From NCBI GenBank assembly GCA_039033795.1, contig JBCCBY010000078.1:1-10995 (forward strand): a stretch of 10,995 nucleotides of DNA. Reading direction: 5' to 3'. Source of the stretch: Parvularcula sp039033795 (GTDB taxonomy: Bacteria > Pseudomonadota > Alphaproteobacteria > Caulobacterales > Parvularculaceae). The notes under the pieces were generated by a model that worked only from the letters and a program-made list of their open reading frames with translations, was not told the DNA's origin and ran no database searches. Below are positions 1-6,218 of this stretch, one piece after another. Made by a program: the position numbers and the translations under genes. Each line of letters starts with the position of its first letter. The first letter of the stretch is position 1.

Positions 1-1
1 C

Positions 2-85
2 CATTCAGGCCAATGCAATCATGGCCGGCCAACCTATGTCGAGCTCAAGCTGAAAGATGTTGAGCGTCTGTTTGGTCGGCGTTAG
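2..85 (+). CDS. mutL: DNA mismatch repair protein MutL, C-terminal end (partial)
   Basis: Only the last 27 codons and the TAG stop (83-85) are in the window; the gene enters from the left edge in frame 2. The peptide carries CNHGRPTYVELKL followed by a terminal ERLFGRR. I recognise this as the C-terminal dimerisation/endonuclease-domain tail of alphaproteobacterial MutL; the C-x-H-G-R-P motif is a conserved part of that domain. MutL couples MutS mismatch recognition to strand incision and removal in the cytoplasm. Identification rests on this short stretch and on family knowledge. No overlap or close spacing links it to the next gene, which starts about 300 bases on. Confidence 0.8.
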   Translation, partial: HSGQCNHGRPTYVELKLKDVERLFGRR

Positions 86-249
86 CGCGGGTTGACTTCA
101 CCATCTGCGTCTGGACCCTCGGGCCAGAGCCTCGCTGGCATTTCCATGAGCGACACGACTGTTGACCGGCGGGTTGGCCTTGCATCGGCGGCTCAGAAAC
201 TCTTCTTACGGGTTCTTGAAACGTGGCCATGGCATCGCATGTGTAAGCG

Positions 250-292
250 GCGCTGACTGACGTGGGGCGAAGGCACGCTTCTCGGTCAGCGC
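250..292 (+). terminator. Nested inverted repeat after mutL, possible terminator or structured RNA
   Basis: GCGCTGAC at 250-257 is the exact reverse complement of GTCAGCGC at 285-292. Inside the loop CGTG (261-264) pairs with CACG (274-277), so the transcript could fold into an 8-bp outer stem with an inner 4-bp stem. The following bases, 293-310, are T-rich but not an uninterrupted T-run. The element sits about 165 bases after the mutL stop and about 90 before the MarC-family start. It could end mutL transcription or be part of the next leader. The rest of the 86-382 gap shows no convincing gene, and I see no promoter with both hexamers good. Confidence 0.3.
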
Positions 293-382
293 GATCAATT
301 TCTTTCATTCAGTGTGTGGTCTTCGGTCAGTGGGCGTGATAGCGGCCGAGCTTCACCACAACATTTCTACTCGGGAGTCGTT

Positions 383-1045
383 ATGGAACAGGCGTTCATC
401 GCGTCGTTTCTCACCGCTTTTGTCACTCTTTTCATCATCATCGACCCGATCCTGGTGGCGCCTCTCTTTGCTGCGCTGACCCACGACAATTCGACCAAGG
501 AAAAGTGTGCAACCGCCGTGCAGGCGGCGTTGATCTCTGCGGGTATCTTGACGTTTTTTGCTCTTCTGGGACCGTGGATGCTTGGGCATTTGGGGATTGA
601 ACTGAGCTCCTTTCGGGCGGCAGGCGGCCTTCTTCTTTTTTTGATCGGTTTTCGGATGTTCTTTGATCCCGACGAAGAGGTCGAAGCCAAGCGGCCTGGT
701 CCGAACGCGTCGGCACGGGACAGCGTGGCGTTCTTTCCGCTCTCCTTGCCGATGCTTGCCGGACCTGGGGCGATTGCCACCGTCATGCTGCTGATGAACG
801 AGGGCACCGTGAAGTTTCCCGGCAGCCCCATCGCGGCCCAGCTCGGTGTGGTCGCCGCGCTCCTCACGGTGCTGGCGATTGGCGTGCCGGTGATGTTGTC
901 ATCGTCGCAGATTGCGCGGACGCTCGGCCGGACGGGCATGAACATGATCTCGCGCCTTTTGGGCATGCTGCTGATGGCGCTTGCGACGCAATACGTGTTC
1001 GATGGTATTCGTGTCGGGATCTTTGAAAGGGTCGGCCATGGCTAA
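383..1045 (+). CDS. MarC-family (UPF0056) integral membrane protein
   Basis: This 220-residue inner-membrane protein matches the MarC family in length and layout. It has about six hydrophobic segments, near residues 6-28, 47-67, 75-92, 116-138, 155-175 and 190-210. Family-like motifs are the first-helix DPILVAP (21-27), the central AFFPLSLPMLAGPGAI (116-131) and the last-helix GMLLMALATQ (194-203). The start at ATG 383 is preceded by GGGAG at about 371-375 and opens directly into the first membrane helix. A GTG at 314 would add 23 polar residues not expected in the family. The 3' end overlaps the glk start by 8 bases, suggesting one transcript. The biochemical role of MarC proteins is not settled; the old link to multiple antibiotic resistance was withdrawn, so no substrate is proposed. 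Confidence 0.88.
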   Translation: MEQAFIASFLTAFVTLFIIIDPILVAPLFAALTHDNSTKEKCATAVQAALISAGILTFFALLGPWMLGHLGIELSSFRAAGGLLLFLIGFRMFFDPDEEVEAKRPGPNASARDSVAFFPLSLPMLAGPGAIATVMLLMNEGTVKFPGSPIAAQLGVVAALLTVLAIGVPVMLSSSQIARTLGRTGMNMISRLLGMLLMALATQYVFDGIRVGIFERVGHG

Positions 1046-1985
1046 AGCAGGGCTCCTTGTTGGCGATGTTGGCGGAACGAATGCGCGTTTTGCTGTTGCA
1101 ACCCCCAACGGGGAACTTGCGGATATCATGCGTGTCGAGGTCCGGGATTTCGCGACCTCCGATGAGGCGCTCGAGCATTACCTTGACGGCCTTTCGGAGC
1201 CACCAAGCGAGCTTTGCATCGCGTCGGCAGGCAAACGATCGGGCGACCGCGTGACCCTCACCAACGCCCATTGGAGCCTGGCGGAGGGGGCGCTGCAAAG
1301 CCGTTTTGGCTTTACCAAGGCCAAGCTGGTGAACGATTTTGAAGCGCTTGCCGTGGGCGCTGCGGGTTTGCCAACGCAGCAGATGGTGGAGGTTCAAGCA
1401 GGCACCGCCATGGCGCCGGCACCAAGGCTTTGCCTGGGTCCAGGGACAGGGTTTGGTCAGGCTTTGTTGCTACAAGGAACACCGCCTCAGGTGATTTCCA
1501 CCGAAGGCGGTTTCCGCTTGCTTCCCACACGGACGGAGCGTGACCGAAAGCTCTATCAACGACTTGAGACGATCCTTGGTGAACCGCCTATCTTGGAGGA
1601 GGCGGTGTCAGGACGAGGACTGGTGCAGCTCCTCGCGGCCCTTCGGGACGAGGCACAGACGATTGATCCTCCCGCCCTCACCGACGCCGCCCTCAAGGGA
1701 CCGGGCGATGAACGGGACGCCGTGCTTTGGTTCTTCGATCTCCTCGCCACGGCGGCGGCCGATGCGGCGGTGATGCTTGGCGCTTGGGGCGGCGTGATCA
1801 TCGGCGGCGGCGTCGTGCCGCGCCTCATCAGCCTTCTCGATCACGGGGCCTTCAGGACGACGTTCGCAAGGCCCTGCCAGATGCAGGAGCAGCTGGCAGC
1901 GGTGCCCATCCACGTGTTGAATGATGGGACAGCTGCCCTCAGGGGCGCTGCCGTTCTCGGTCGAGCGGTGTCATCGGATCATTAG
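1038..1985 (+). CDS. glk: Glucokinase family protein (Glk type, ATP-dependent)
   Basis: This 315-residue cytoplasmic sugar kinase would phosphorylate glucose to glucose-6-phosphate with ATP. Visible motifs are the phosphate-binding GDVGGTNARFA (9-19), LTNAHW (74-79), LVNDFEAL (97-104) with catalytic Asp100, GPGTGFGQA (134-142), EGG (156-158), E187 before SGRGL, and a C-terminal GGGVVPR. The spacing matches E. coli Glk, whose glucose contacts are N99, D100, E157, H160 and E187. Here the His position is Phe159, so substrate preference may differ. The start at ATG 1038 has GAAAGG about 7 bases upstream and begins at the normal family N-terminus; an ATG-like start at 981 would lie inside the MarC-family gene. 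The 8-base overlap with that gene suggests co-transcription. The stop overlaps the stop of the convergent CPBP gene. Confidence 0.87.
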   Translation: MAKAGLLVGDVGGTNARFAVATPNGELADIMRVEVRDFATSDEALEHYLDGLSEPPSELCIASAGKRSGDRVTLTNAHWSLAEGALQSRFGFTKAKLVNDFEALAVGAAGLPTQQMVEVQAGTAMAPAPRLCLGPGTGFGQALLLQGTPPQVISTEGGFRLLPTRTERDRKLYQRLETILGEPPILEEAVSGRGLVQLLAALRDEAQTIDPPALTDAALKGPGDERDAVLWFFDLLATAAADAAVMLGAWGGVIIGGGVVPRLISLLDHGAFRTTFARPCQMQEQLAAVPIHVLNDGTAALRGAAVLGRAVSSDH

Positions 1986-2695
1986 CTTAGATAAATCAGG
2001 GTGAGGCCGATCGTGTTGCTGATACCGTGCGATAGAATGAGCGGCCAAAGATTGCGCCTAAGCCCCAGATAGATCAGCCCCGACACCAAGGCGATCGCAC
2101 CCGTTGCGATCCACCCGGTGAGGCCCTGATAGTAGGCATGCTGTTGTCCAAAGATGATCGCTTGGCCGAGGATCGCCAACAACGGGGCGAGGGGAACACG
2201 GCGCATCGCTTGCTCTAACCGAAGAATGAGGATGCCTCGGAAAAGAATTTCCTCTGTGAACCCCCCAACCACCCAGGCGGTTGCGATCCAGAAGAGATAG
2301 GCCTCTCGATTTCCAGGCACATTATCAAAGCGCCCTTGGTATTGTGCATCAATGGCGAGGGTCTCATCAGTGGGACCGCCAAGGACGGAGAGAGCGACGC
2401 TCTCGGCCAGGCCGCCCGCAACAATGGTGACCACCAGCGCGAAGAGGGTCCACAAGGCCAACCATTGCGCTGTCTTGGGTCGCCGCAAGCCAATGGCCTG
2501 CACGCCTTCGGCTCGCCAGCGGATCAGCACCAGTGCAAGAAAGAGGGTGATGATGAGCGAGATCGGCCCGGCCACCATCCAAACGGCGTCGACCTGCAAA
2601 AGGATGGCTTTGCTTCCAAGCAGCACACCGACGATCAGCAAGAGATCGAGCAGAGCCTTGCGTCGCGAAAGGGGGCCTCGGCCCGCGGATGTCAT
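1982..2695 (-). CDS. CPBP-family intramembrane glutamic protease (CAAX/Abi type)
   Basis: This 237-residue multi-pass membrane protein carries all three signature motifs of the CPBP (Rce1/CAAX protease and bacteriocin-processing, Abi) family. They are EEILFR (E148, E149, R153), FxxxH (F182-H186) and HxxxN (H223-N227). Hydrophobic segments surround them, with extra helices near 15-35, 40-60 and 77-100. The family cleaves substrates within the membrane; bacterial members have been linked to bacteriocin maturation or self-immunity, but the substrate here is unknown. ATG 2695 overlaps the marR stop as ATGA, so translation is probably coupled to the regulator. No strong Shine-Dalgarno is seen upstream, which fits coupling. 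The gene converges on glk, and the two stop codons overlap with no room for a terminator. Confidence 0.88.
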   Translation of the reverse strand: MTSAGRGPLSRRKALLDLLLIVGVLLGSKAILLQVDAVWMVAGPISLIITLFLALVLIRWRAEGVQAIGLRRPKTAQWLALWTLFALVVTIVAGGLAESVALSVLGGPTDETLAIDAQYQGRFDNVPGNREAYLFWIATAWVVGGFTEEILFRGILILRLEQAMRRVPLAPLLAILGQAIIFGQQHAYYQGLTGWIATGAIALVSGLIYLGLRRNLWPLILSHGISNTIGLTLIYLS

Positions 2696-3210
2696 GATGC
2701 ACCCACGGCAGCCTGCTTCGATTGGCGTTCTTCAATCGCACGGGCCCGCTCCGTGAGGGAGCGGTTGCCCAGTGCCGCGGCCATCCTATCCAGAACCAGC
2801 GGAAGGTCGCAATCGACCTCTCGGCAAAGCGCCTCAAAGACCTCGCACGCCGTGCGGAGACGTCGTTCGAGCGTCTGATGCTGCGCTTTGCCCAAAGCCG
2901 TCAGCATCAGGAGCTTGCGCCGACCATCGCGTGGATCAGGTGTGCGGGTGATGACCCCCTCAGCGATCAAAAGCTCCACCCGCTGTGTGGCCACCTGGTG
3001 CGGTTGGCCCAGTTTCTCTGCGATATCTGCCGTTGACGCTGTGCCACTCTCGCCGATCAACAGGATCGTGGAGACGGCGCGGGCCGGTAGCTGCACGCCG
3101 ACATCGCTGAGCAGGGTTTCGCCTTGGGTGACGATGAGATCAGCAAGACGGTCAAGCCGGTTGGCAAGAAACGCAGCGGCCAGCGGGTGGTCATCAAGGT
3201 GGTTTTTCAC
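2692..3210 (-). CDS. MarR-family winged-helix transcriptional regulator
   Basis: With a GTG start at 3210 this is a 172-residue cytoplasmic DNA-binding protein. The winged helix-turn-helix covers about residues 47-107: STADIAEKLGQPHQVATQRV (59-78) as helix-turn-helix and DPRDGRRK (92-99) as the wing. Both are typical of MarR proteins, which bind palindromic operators as dimers and often release DNA on ligand binding. Flanking N- and C-terminal helices would form the dimer domain. An in-frame ATG at 3300 gives 202 residues, but it would place the promoter and operator repeats inside the coding sequence and add 30 residues unlike the family, so GTG 3210 is preferred. Neither start has a good Shine-Dalgarno, so the exact start is uncertain. 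It is coupled by ATGA to the CPBP gene and probably represses itself and that gene. Confidence 0.85.
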   Translation of the reverse strand: MKNHLDDHPLAAAFLANRLDRLADLIVTQGETLLSDVGVQLPARAVSTILLIGESGTASTADIAEKLGQPHQVATQRVELLIAEGVITRTPDPRDGRRKLLMLTALGKAQHQTLERRLRTACEVFEALCREVDCDLPLVLDRMAAALGNRSLTERARAIEERQSKQAAVGAS

Positions 3211-3229
3211 GGGGGGAGACGCGGCCTTT

Positions 3230-3263
3230 ATTATACAATCAATTGTACAATAAATTGGATAAT
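3230..3263. promoter_or_regulatory. Three-unit repeat, probable MarR operator
   Basis: Three 10-base units lie in tandem at an exact 12-base period on the + strand: ATTATACAAT (3230-3239), ATTGTACAAT (3242-3251) and ATTGGATAAT (3254-3263). They are separated by CA and AA. The middle unit is a perfect palindrome; the outer two are imperfect versions of it. The array sits immediately upstream of the marR gene and overlaps its probable promoter. This is where an autorepressor would bind, and AT-rich palindromes of this kind are usual for MarR proteins. The sequence shows the repeats directly; that MarR binds them is inference. The 12-base spacing, a little over one helical turn, would place units on nearly the same DNA face. 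Confidence 0.65.
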
Positions 3264-3275
3264 TAACGCTGTCAA
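3247..3275 (-). promoter_or_regulatory. Probable sigma-70 type promoter of marR-CPBP unit
   Basis: On the minus strand a perfect -35 TTGACA (3275-3270) is followed after exactly 17 bases by TATTGT (3252-3247), a 4/6 match to TATAAT. This predicts a start near 3240 and a leader of about 30 bases before GTG 3210. A perfect TATAAT also occurs at 3235-3230 but has only a poor -35 at the right distance. The -10 lies across the middle operator unit and the third unit fills the spacer, so a bound repressor would block polymerase. Confidence 0.5.
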
Positions 3276-3299
3276 CAGGACCCGCAGCGGTTGGTTGCA

Positions 3300-3332
3300 T
3301 CCGTGGGTGTCTCTCATGGCGAGGCCCACGGA
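3300..3332 (-). terminator. Inverted repeat after mscS, possible terminator
   Basis: TCCGTGGG (3300-3307) and CCCACGGA (3325-3332) form a perfect 8-bp inverted repeat with a 17-base loop; CTC and GAG inside the loop could extend it. It begins about 25 bases beyond the mscS stop in the direction of mscS transcription and lies upstream of the marR promoter. No T-run follows on the minus strand, so it is not a classical intrinsic terminator. It may slow read-through from mscS into marR or may be a protein-binding site. Confidence 0.3.
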
Positions 3333-3356
3333 GCTTTGATTGGTGTGAAGAGGGAC

Positions 3357-4229
3357 CTAGCCCGCTTTTTGGTAGAGCGTTTGGGTCGGATAGGGGATCG
3401 ACACGCCGTCGGTGTCAAAGCGTTCTTTGAAGGCTTTGGTGAGGTCGAATTTCAGTCCCCAATAGTCGGCCGAGGCACACCACACGCGAACAATGATGTC
3501 CACGGAACTGTCGCCCAGGTTGCCGACGACGATTTGTGGTTCAGGGTCGCTATGCACCCGCGAATCCGTCGCGATCACAGCTTTGAGGGAGTCCATCGCC
3601 TTGTTGATATCGTCTTCATAGGAAATACCCATGACAAAATCGACGCGGCGCGTGGCATTGGCGGAGAAATTGGTGATCGCGCCGCCATAGATATCGCCAT
3701 TGGGGACGATGATTTTCACATTGTCGGGGGTGTTGAGGACGGTGGTGAACAGATTGACCTCTTCCACGGTGCCTGATTGGCCGCCTGCATTGATGAAGTC
3801 GCCAATCTTGAAGGGACGGAAAGCCAGCAGCAGCACGCCGGAAGCGACGTGACCCAAGGTCCCTTGCAAGGCGAGGCCAATCGCCAAGCCTGCAGCACCG
3901 ATCAGGGCGGCCAGTCCTGTCGTTTGAATGCCGAACATCGACAACACAGCGATAATAACGAAAGCGACGACGATGTAATAGACAATGCTTCCAAAGAACC
4001 GGGCGAGCATGAGGTCGAGGTTCGGCGCCTTTTGCACGGTGTCGACGGTCACTTTTTTGAGCCGACCGGCGATCCACATGCCGATCACCAAGACCAGCAG
4101 TGCACTGATGGCCTGAACACCCCAGCCAATGGTGGTTTCGGTAAGCCGTGAGACCGTCTCTGGTTGCATCAATTGCTCGACACGTGCCGTCGCGTCAGCG
4201 AGATCAGTGGGTAGAGTTGGTTCCTGCAT
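3357..4229 (-). CDS. MscS-family small-conductance mechanosensitive channel
   Basis: This 290-residue protein matches E. coli MscS (286 residues) in length and architecture. An amphipathic N-terminus is followed by TM1 (about 35-54), TM2 (81-100) and a Gly/Ala-rich pore helix TM3 (about 104-135, including GLAALIGAAGLAIGLALQG). The beta domain follows, with FKIGDFI (140-146), GTVEEVNLFTT (153-163) and IIVPNGDIYGG (173-183). The C-terminal alpha/beta domain contains FKERFDTDGVSIPYPTQT. MscS forms a heptameric inner-membrane pore that opens under membrane tension and releases solutes on hypo-osmotic shock. ATG 4229 has AAGGGG six bases upstream and is clearly better than the TTG at 4250. The gene is divergent from the aminotransferase; a hairpin and the marR promoter separate it from marR downstream, so it is probably its own transcript. 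Confidence 0.93.
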   Translation of the reverse strand: MQEPTLPTDLADATARVEQLMQPETVSRLTETTIGWGVQAISALLVLVIGMWIAGRLKKVTVDTVQKAPNLDLMLARFFGSIVYYIVVAFVIIAVLSMFGIQTTGLAALIGAAGLAIGLALQGTLGHVASGVLLLAFRPFKIGDFINAGGQSGTVEEVNLFTTVLNTPDNVKIIVPNGDIYGGAITNFSANATRRVDFVMGISYEDDINKAMDSLKAVIATDSRVHSDPEPQIVVGNLGDSSVDIIVRVWCASADYWGLKFDLTKAFKERFDTDGVSIPYPTQTLYQKAG

Positions 4230-4364
4230 GATGTTCCCCTTGCTGCTCAAACCAATATTCAGTGTTGCAGTTTTCTTTAATCGTCAAGCGCTTAGGGCAG
4301 AAGAGGGGAGCTCGTTGCAGCCCTTTTCGGTGCCAGCTCTTCACAAACCAGGCCTGGAGGTGGA

Positions 4365-4400
4365 ATGGGTCGGGGCGCTATCCCAGAAAGCTCGACATGA
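4365..4400 (+). CDS. 11-codon upstream ORF overlapping the aminotransferase start
   Basis: ATG 4365 opens an 11-codon frame (MGRGAIPESST) whose TGA stop (4398-4400) overlaps the ATG of the next gene (4397-4399) as ATGA. It has the best Shine-Dalgarno in the area, GGAGG at 4356-4360, although the 4-base spacing is short. The aminotransferase start itself has only a weak AGAAAG. This arrangement would allow coupled re-initiation. The peptide has no run of one amino acid that would suggest a classic attenuator. It may also be chance. Confidence 0.35.
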   Translation: MGRGAIPESST

Positions 4401-5605
4401 CCAATCTCACCGTTTCCGATGCCCTGGCCCGCGTGGCGCCATCGCCGACGATCGCCATCAGCCAAAAGGCCCGCGATCTCAAGGCCCAGGGAAAGGATGT
4501 CTTGGCGCTTGCCGCGGGTGAGCCTGATTTTCCGACACCTGATCATGTCTGCGAAGCCGCGATCGACGCGATCCGCCGCGGTGAGACGGGATACACAGCT
4601 GTTGATGGGATCCCGGAGCTCAAGGCCGCTGTTTCGGCAAAGTTTCAGCGCGACAATGGCCTTGATTATGATCCGTCAACGGAGGTCACGGTCACGTCCG
4701 GGGGCAAGTTTCTCGTCTACGCAGCCCTCATGGCGACGCTTAACCCGGGCGACGAAGTGGTCATCCCGGCGCCCTATTGGGTGAGCTATCCTGGCATTGT
4801 GAAGCTCTTTGGCGGCATGCCGGTTATCGCTGACACCACCGAAGAGAATGGCTTTAAGTTGACGCCCGAAGCGCTCGAAGCGGCGATCACGCCGAAGACG
4901 CGATGGTTGATCCTGAACTCACCGGGCAACCCGACAGGCGCTGTGCTTGAGGAGGACGACCTACAAGCCCTCGGCGCTGTTCTGCAACGCCATCCCCATG
5001 TCTGGATTTTCTCGGACGATATCTATGAGCACATCGTCTATGGCGCGCGATTCCAGACGATCGCCGCCGCTGTGCCAGCGCTGAAAGACCGAACCCTGAC
5101 GATGAACGGAGCATCGAAGGTCTATTCCATGACCGGTTGGCGCATCGGTTTCGGTGGTGGTCCCGCCGACTTGATGACAGCCATTCGGAAACTCTTAGGT
5201 CAATCGACCACCAACCCATCATCAATTGGTCAGTGGGCCACGGTGGCAGCGCTAAATGGCGACCACGAATTCCTGGCTGAGCGCAATGAGGCCTTCCGTG
5301 CCCGACGCAACCATCTGTTGGATGTTTTCGCCGACACACCGGGGCTTACCTGCGCCAAACCGGAAGGAGCTTTCTACCTCTACCCTGGCTGCGCGGAATT
5401 GATTGGCGGGACGATCGGCGGGAAGGTGCTGAAGACTGATCTCGATGTCGCCGAGGCCTTGTTGGAGGAAGAGCTTGTCGCTCTCGTCCCAGGAACCGCG
5501 TTCGGCATGGGACCATTCCTACGGCTTTCCTATGCCGTGGATATGGCGACCATCGAAGAAGCGGGGCGACGCATCAAACGCTTTGCGGAAAAAGTTGAGC
5601 GATGA
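4397..5605 (+). CDS. aatA: PLP-dependent class I aminotransferase, aspartate aminotransferase type
   Basis: At 402 residues this matches subgroup I-beta aspartate aminotransferases, cytoplasmic dimers that move the amino group between aspartate and 2-oxoglutarate using pyridoxal phosphate. Visible landmarks are AAGEPDFPTP (39-48), the GxTGYT substrate loop (62-67), NSPGNPTG (174-181, with N178), SDDIYEH (206-212, with D207 and Y210), and the Schiff-base region NGASKVYSMTGWRIG (237-251, with K241 and R249). FLRLSYA (374-380) supplies R376 for the substrate carboxylate. Some relatives also act on prephenate, so an aspartate/prephenate aminotransferase is a live alternative. ATG 4397 begins at the normal family N-terminus; upstream in-frame codons look non-coding. 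The weak ribosome site and overlapping upstream ORF suggest coupled translation. It is divergent from mscS. Confidence 0.9.
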   Translation: MTNLTVSDALARVAPSPTIAISQKARDLKAQGKDVLALAAGEPDFPTPDHVCEAAIDAIRRGETGYTAVDGIPELKAAVSAKFQRDNGLDYDPSTEVTVTSGGKFLVYAALMATLNPGDEVVIPAPYWVSYPGIVKLFGGMPVIADTTEENGFKLTPEALEAAITPKTRWLILNSPGNPTGAVLEEDDLQALGAVLQRHPHVWIFSDDIYEHIVYGARFQTIAAAVPALKDRTLTMNGASKVYSMTGWRIGFGGGPADLMTAIRKLLGQSTTNPSSIGQWATVAALNGDHEFLAERNEAFRARRNHLLDVFADTPGLTCAKPEGAFYLYPGCAELIGGTIGGKVLKTDLDVAEALLEEELVALVPGTAFGMGPFLRLSYAVDMATIEEAGRRIKRFAEKVER

Positions 5606-5698
5606 AATCATCGGAAAAGTCGATATACAGCATCAGAACCATTCGTTTCAATAAATGGCTGGTTGATCCTACATCGTCTTTCGAAGGGAGACACACCG

Positions 5699-6151
5699 AT
5701 GTCTGACACCAACAACCAAATCGTTGAGGCGCTCAAAAAAGTGCTTGGCGACACCTACGCGCTTTACCTTAAAACCCACGGCTATCACTGGAACGTCGAA
5801 GGGCCCAATTTCAAATCGCTGCACGATCTGTTCGAGGAGAACTACAAAGCGCTCTTCCTCAGCATGGACGATGTTGCCGAGCGAATCCGTGCACTCGGTG
5901 CTTACGCGCCTGCGGGCGGCAAGGCGTTGGCCGAGTTGGCCAGCATCGAGTCGGGCGACAATGATGTGCCGTCAGCCAATGCGATGTTGCAGAACCTCGT
6001 CGCTGGCCACGAATCTTTTCTCATCACCGCTCGAAAGGCAATGGGATTGGCAGGTGATGGATCGGACACAGCGACCGAAGACGTGTTGTCTCCGCTGATC
6101 GCTGCCCACGAAAAGATGGCGTGGATGCTTCGTTCGAGCCTCGAGCGTTAA
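5699..6151 (+). CDS. dps: Dps-type ferritin-like DNA-protection protein
   Basis: This 150-residue four-helix protein belongs to the Dps family, which forms dodecameric shells that oxidise and store iron with peroxide and protect DNA during oxidative stress or starvation. The signature runs from HGYHWNVEGPNF (27-38) through LHDLFEENY (41-49) to MDDVAERIRALG (56-67). Conserved ferroxidase residues H30, H42, D57 or D58 and E61 are present. The N-terminus is short and not lysine-rich, so direct DNA binding through a basic tail is not evident. ATG 5699 has a strong GAAGGGAG eight bases upstream. The preceding 93-base gap is AT-richer than its neighbours and holds a short CCATT/AATGG inverted repeat (5639-5643 and 5653-5657), a possible operator. 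I see no clear OxyR or Fur box. glyS follows after 67 bases. Confidence 0.92.
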   Translation: MSDTNNQIVEALKKVLGDTYALYLKTHGYHWNVEGPNFKSLHDLFEENYKALFLSMDDVAERIRALGAYAPAGGKALAELASIESGDNDVPSANAMLQNLVAGHESFLITARKAMGLAGDGSDTATEDVLSPLIAAHEKMAWMLRSSLER

Positions 6152-6163
6152 ACTTATCAGGTC

Positions 6164-6191
6164 CCGCGCTGCTCCTTTGGTTGCGGCGCGG
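6164..6191 (+). terminator. GC-rich hairpin between dps and glyS
   Basis: CCGCGCTGC starting at 6164 can pair with GCGGCGCGG ending at 6191. This gives nine base pairs including one U-G wobble, around a 10-base loop, and starts 13 bases after the dps stop. No T-run follows, so it is not a textbook intrinsic terminator. A second GCGCGG at 6208-6213, just ahead of the glyS ATG, could compete for the same CCGCGC arm. It could be a dps terminator, an mRNA-stabilising end, or a leader structure affecting glyS translation. Confidence 0.35.
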
Positions 6192-6218
6192 CATCCCGCG
6201 TTCTATGGCGCGGCGATC

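Noticed and set aside
111..127. CTGG...CCAG hairpin shortly after mutL as a terminator.
   Set aside because: Short, interrupted stem and no T-run; the repeat at 250-292 is a better though still weak candidate.
367..966. 199-codon minus-strand frame inside the MarC-family gene.
   Set aside because: Shadow of a conserved membrane protein; no motif, no ribosome site.
2336..2878. Long + strand open frame across the CPBP and marR genes.
   Set aside because: It is antisense to two genes with clear family motifs, has a low-complexity composition without recognisable domains and no ribosome site.
3211..3300. ATG 3300 as the marR start.
   Set aside because: It would translate through the promoter and operator repeats and adds residues unlike the MarR family; GTG 3210 fits better although its ribosome site is weak.
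4256..4287. Minus-strand TTGACG (4287-4282) as -35 of an mscS promoter.
   Set aside because: The nearest -10-like sequence, TGAATA, lies 20 bases away; spacing and match are too poor to call.
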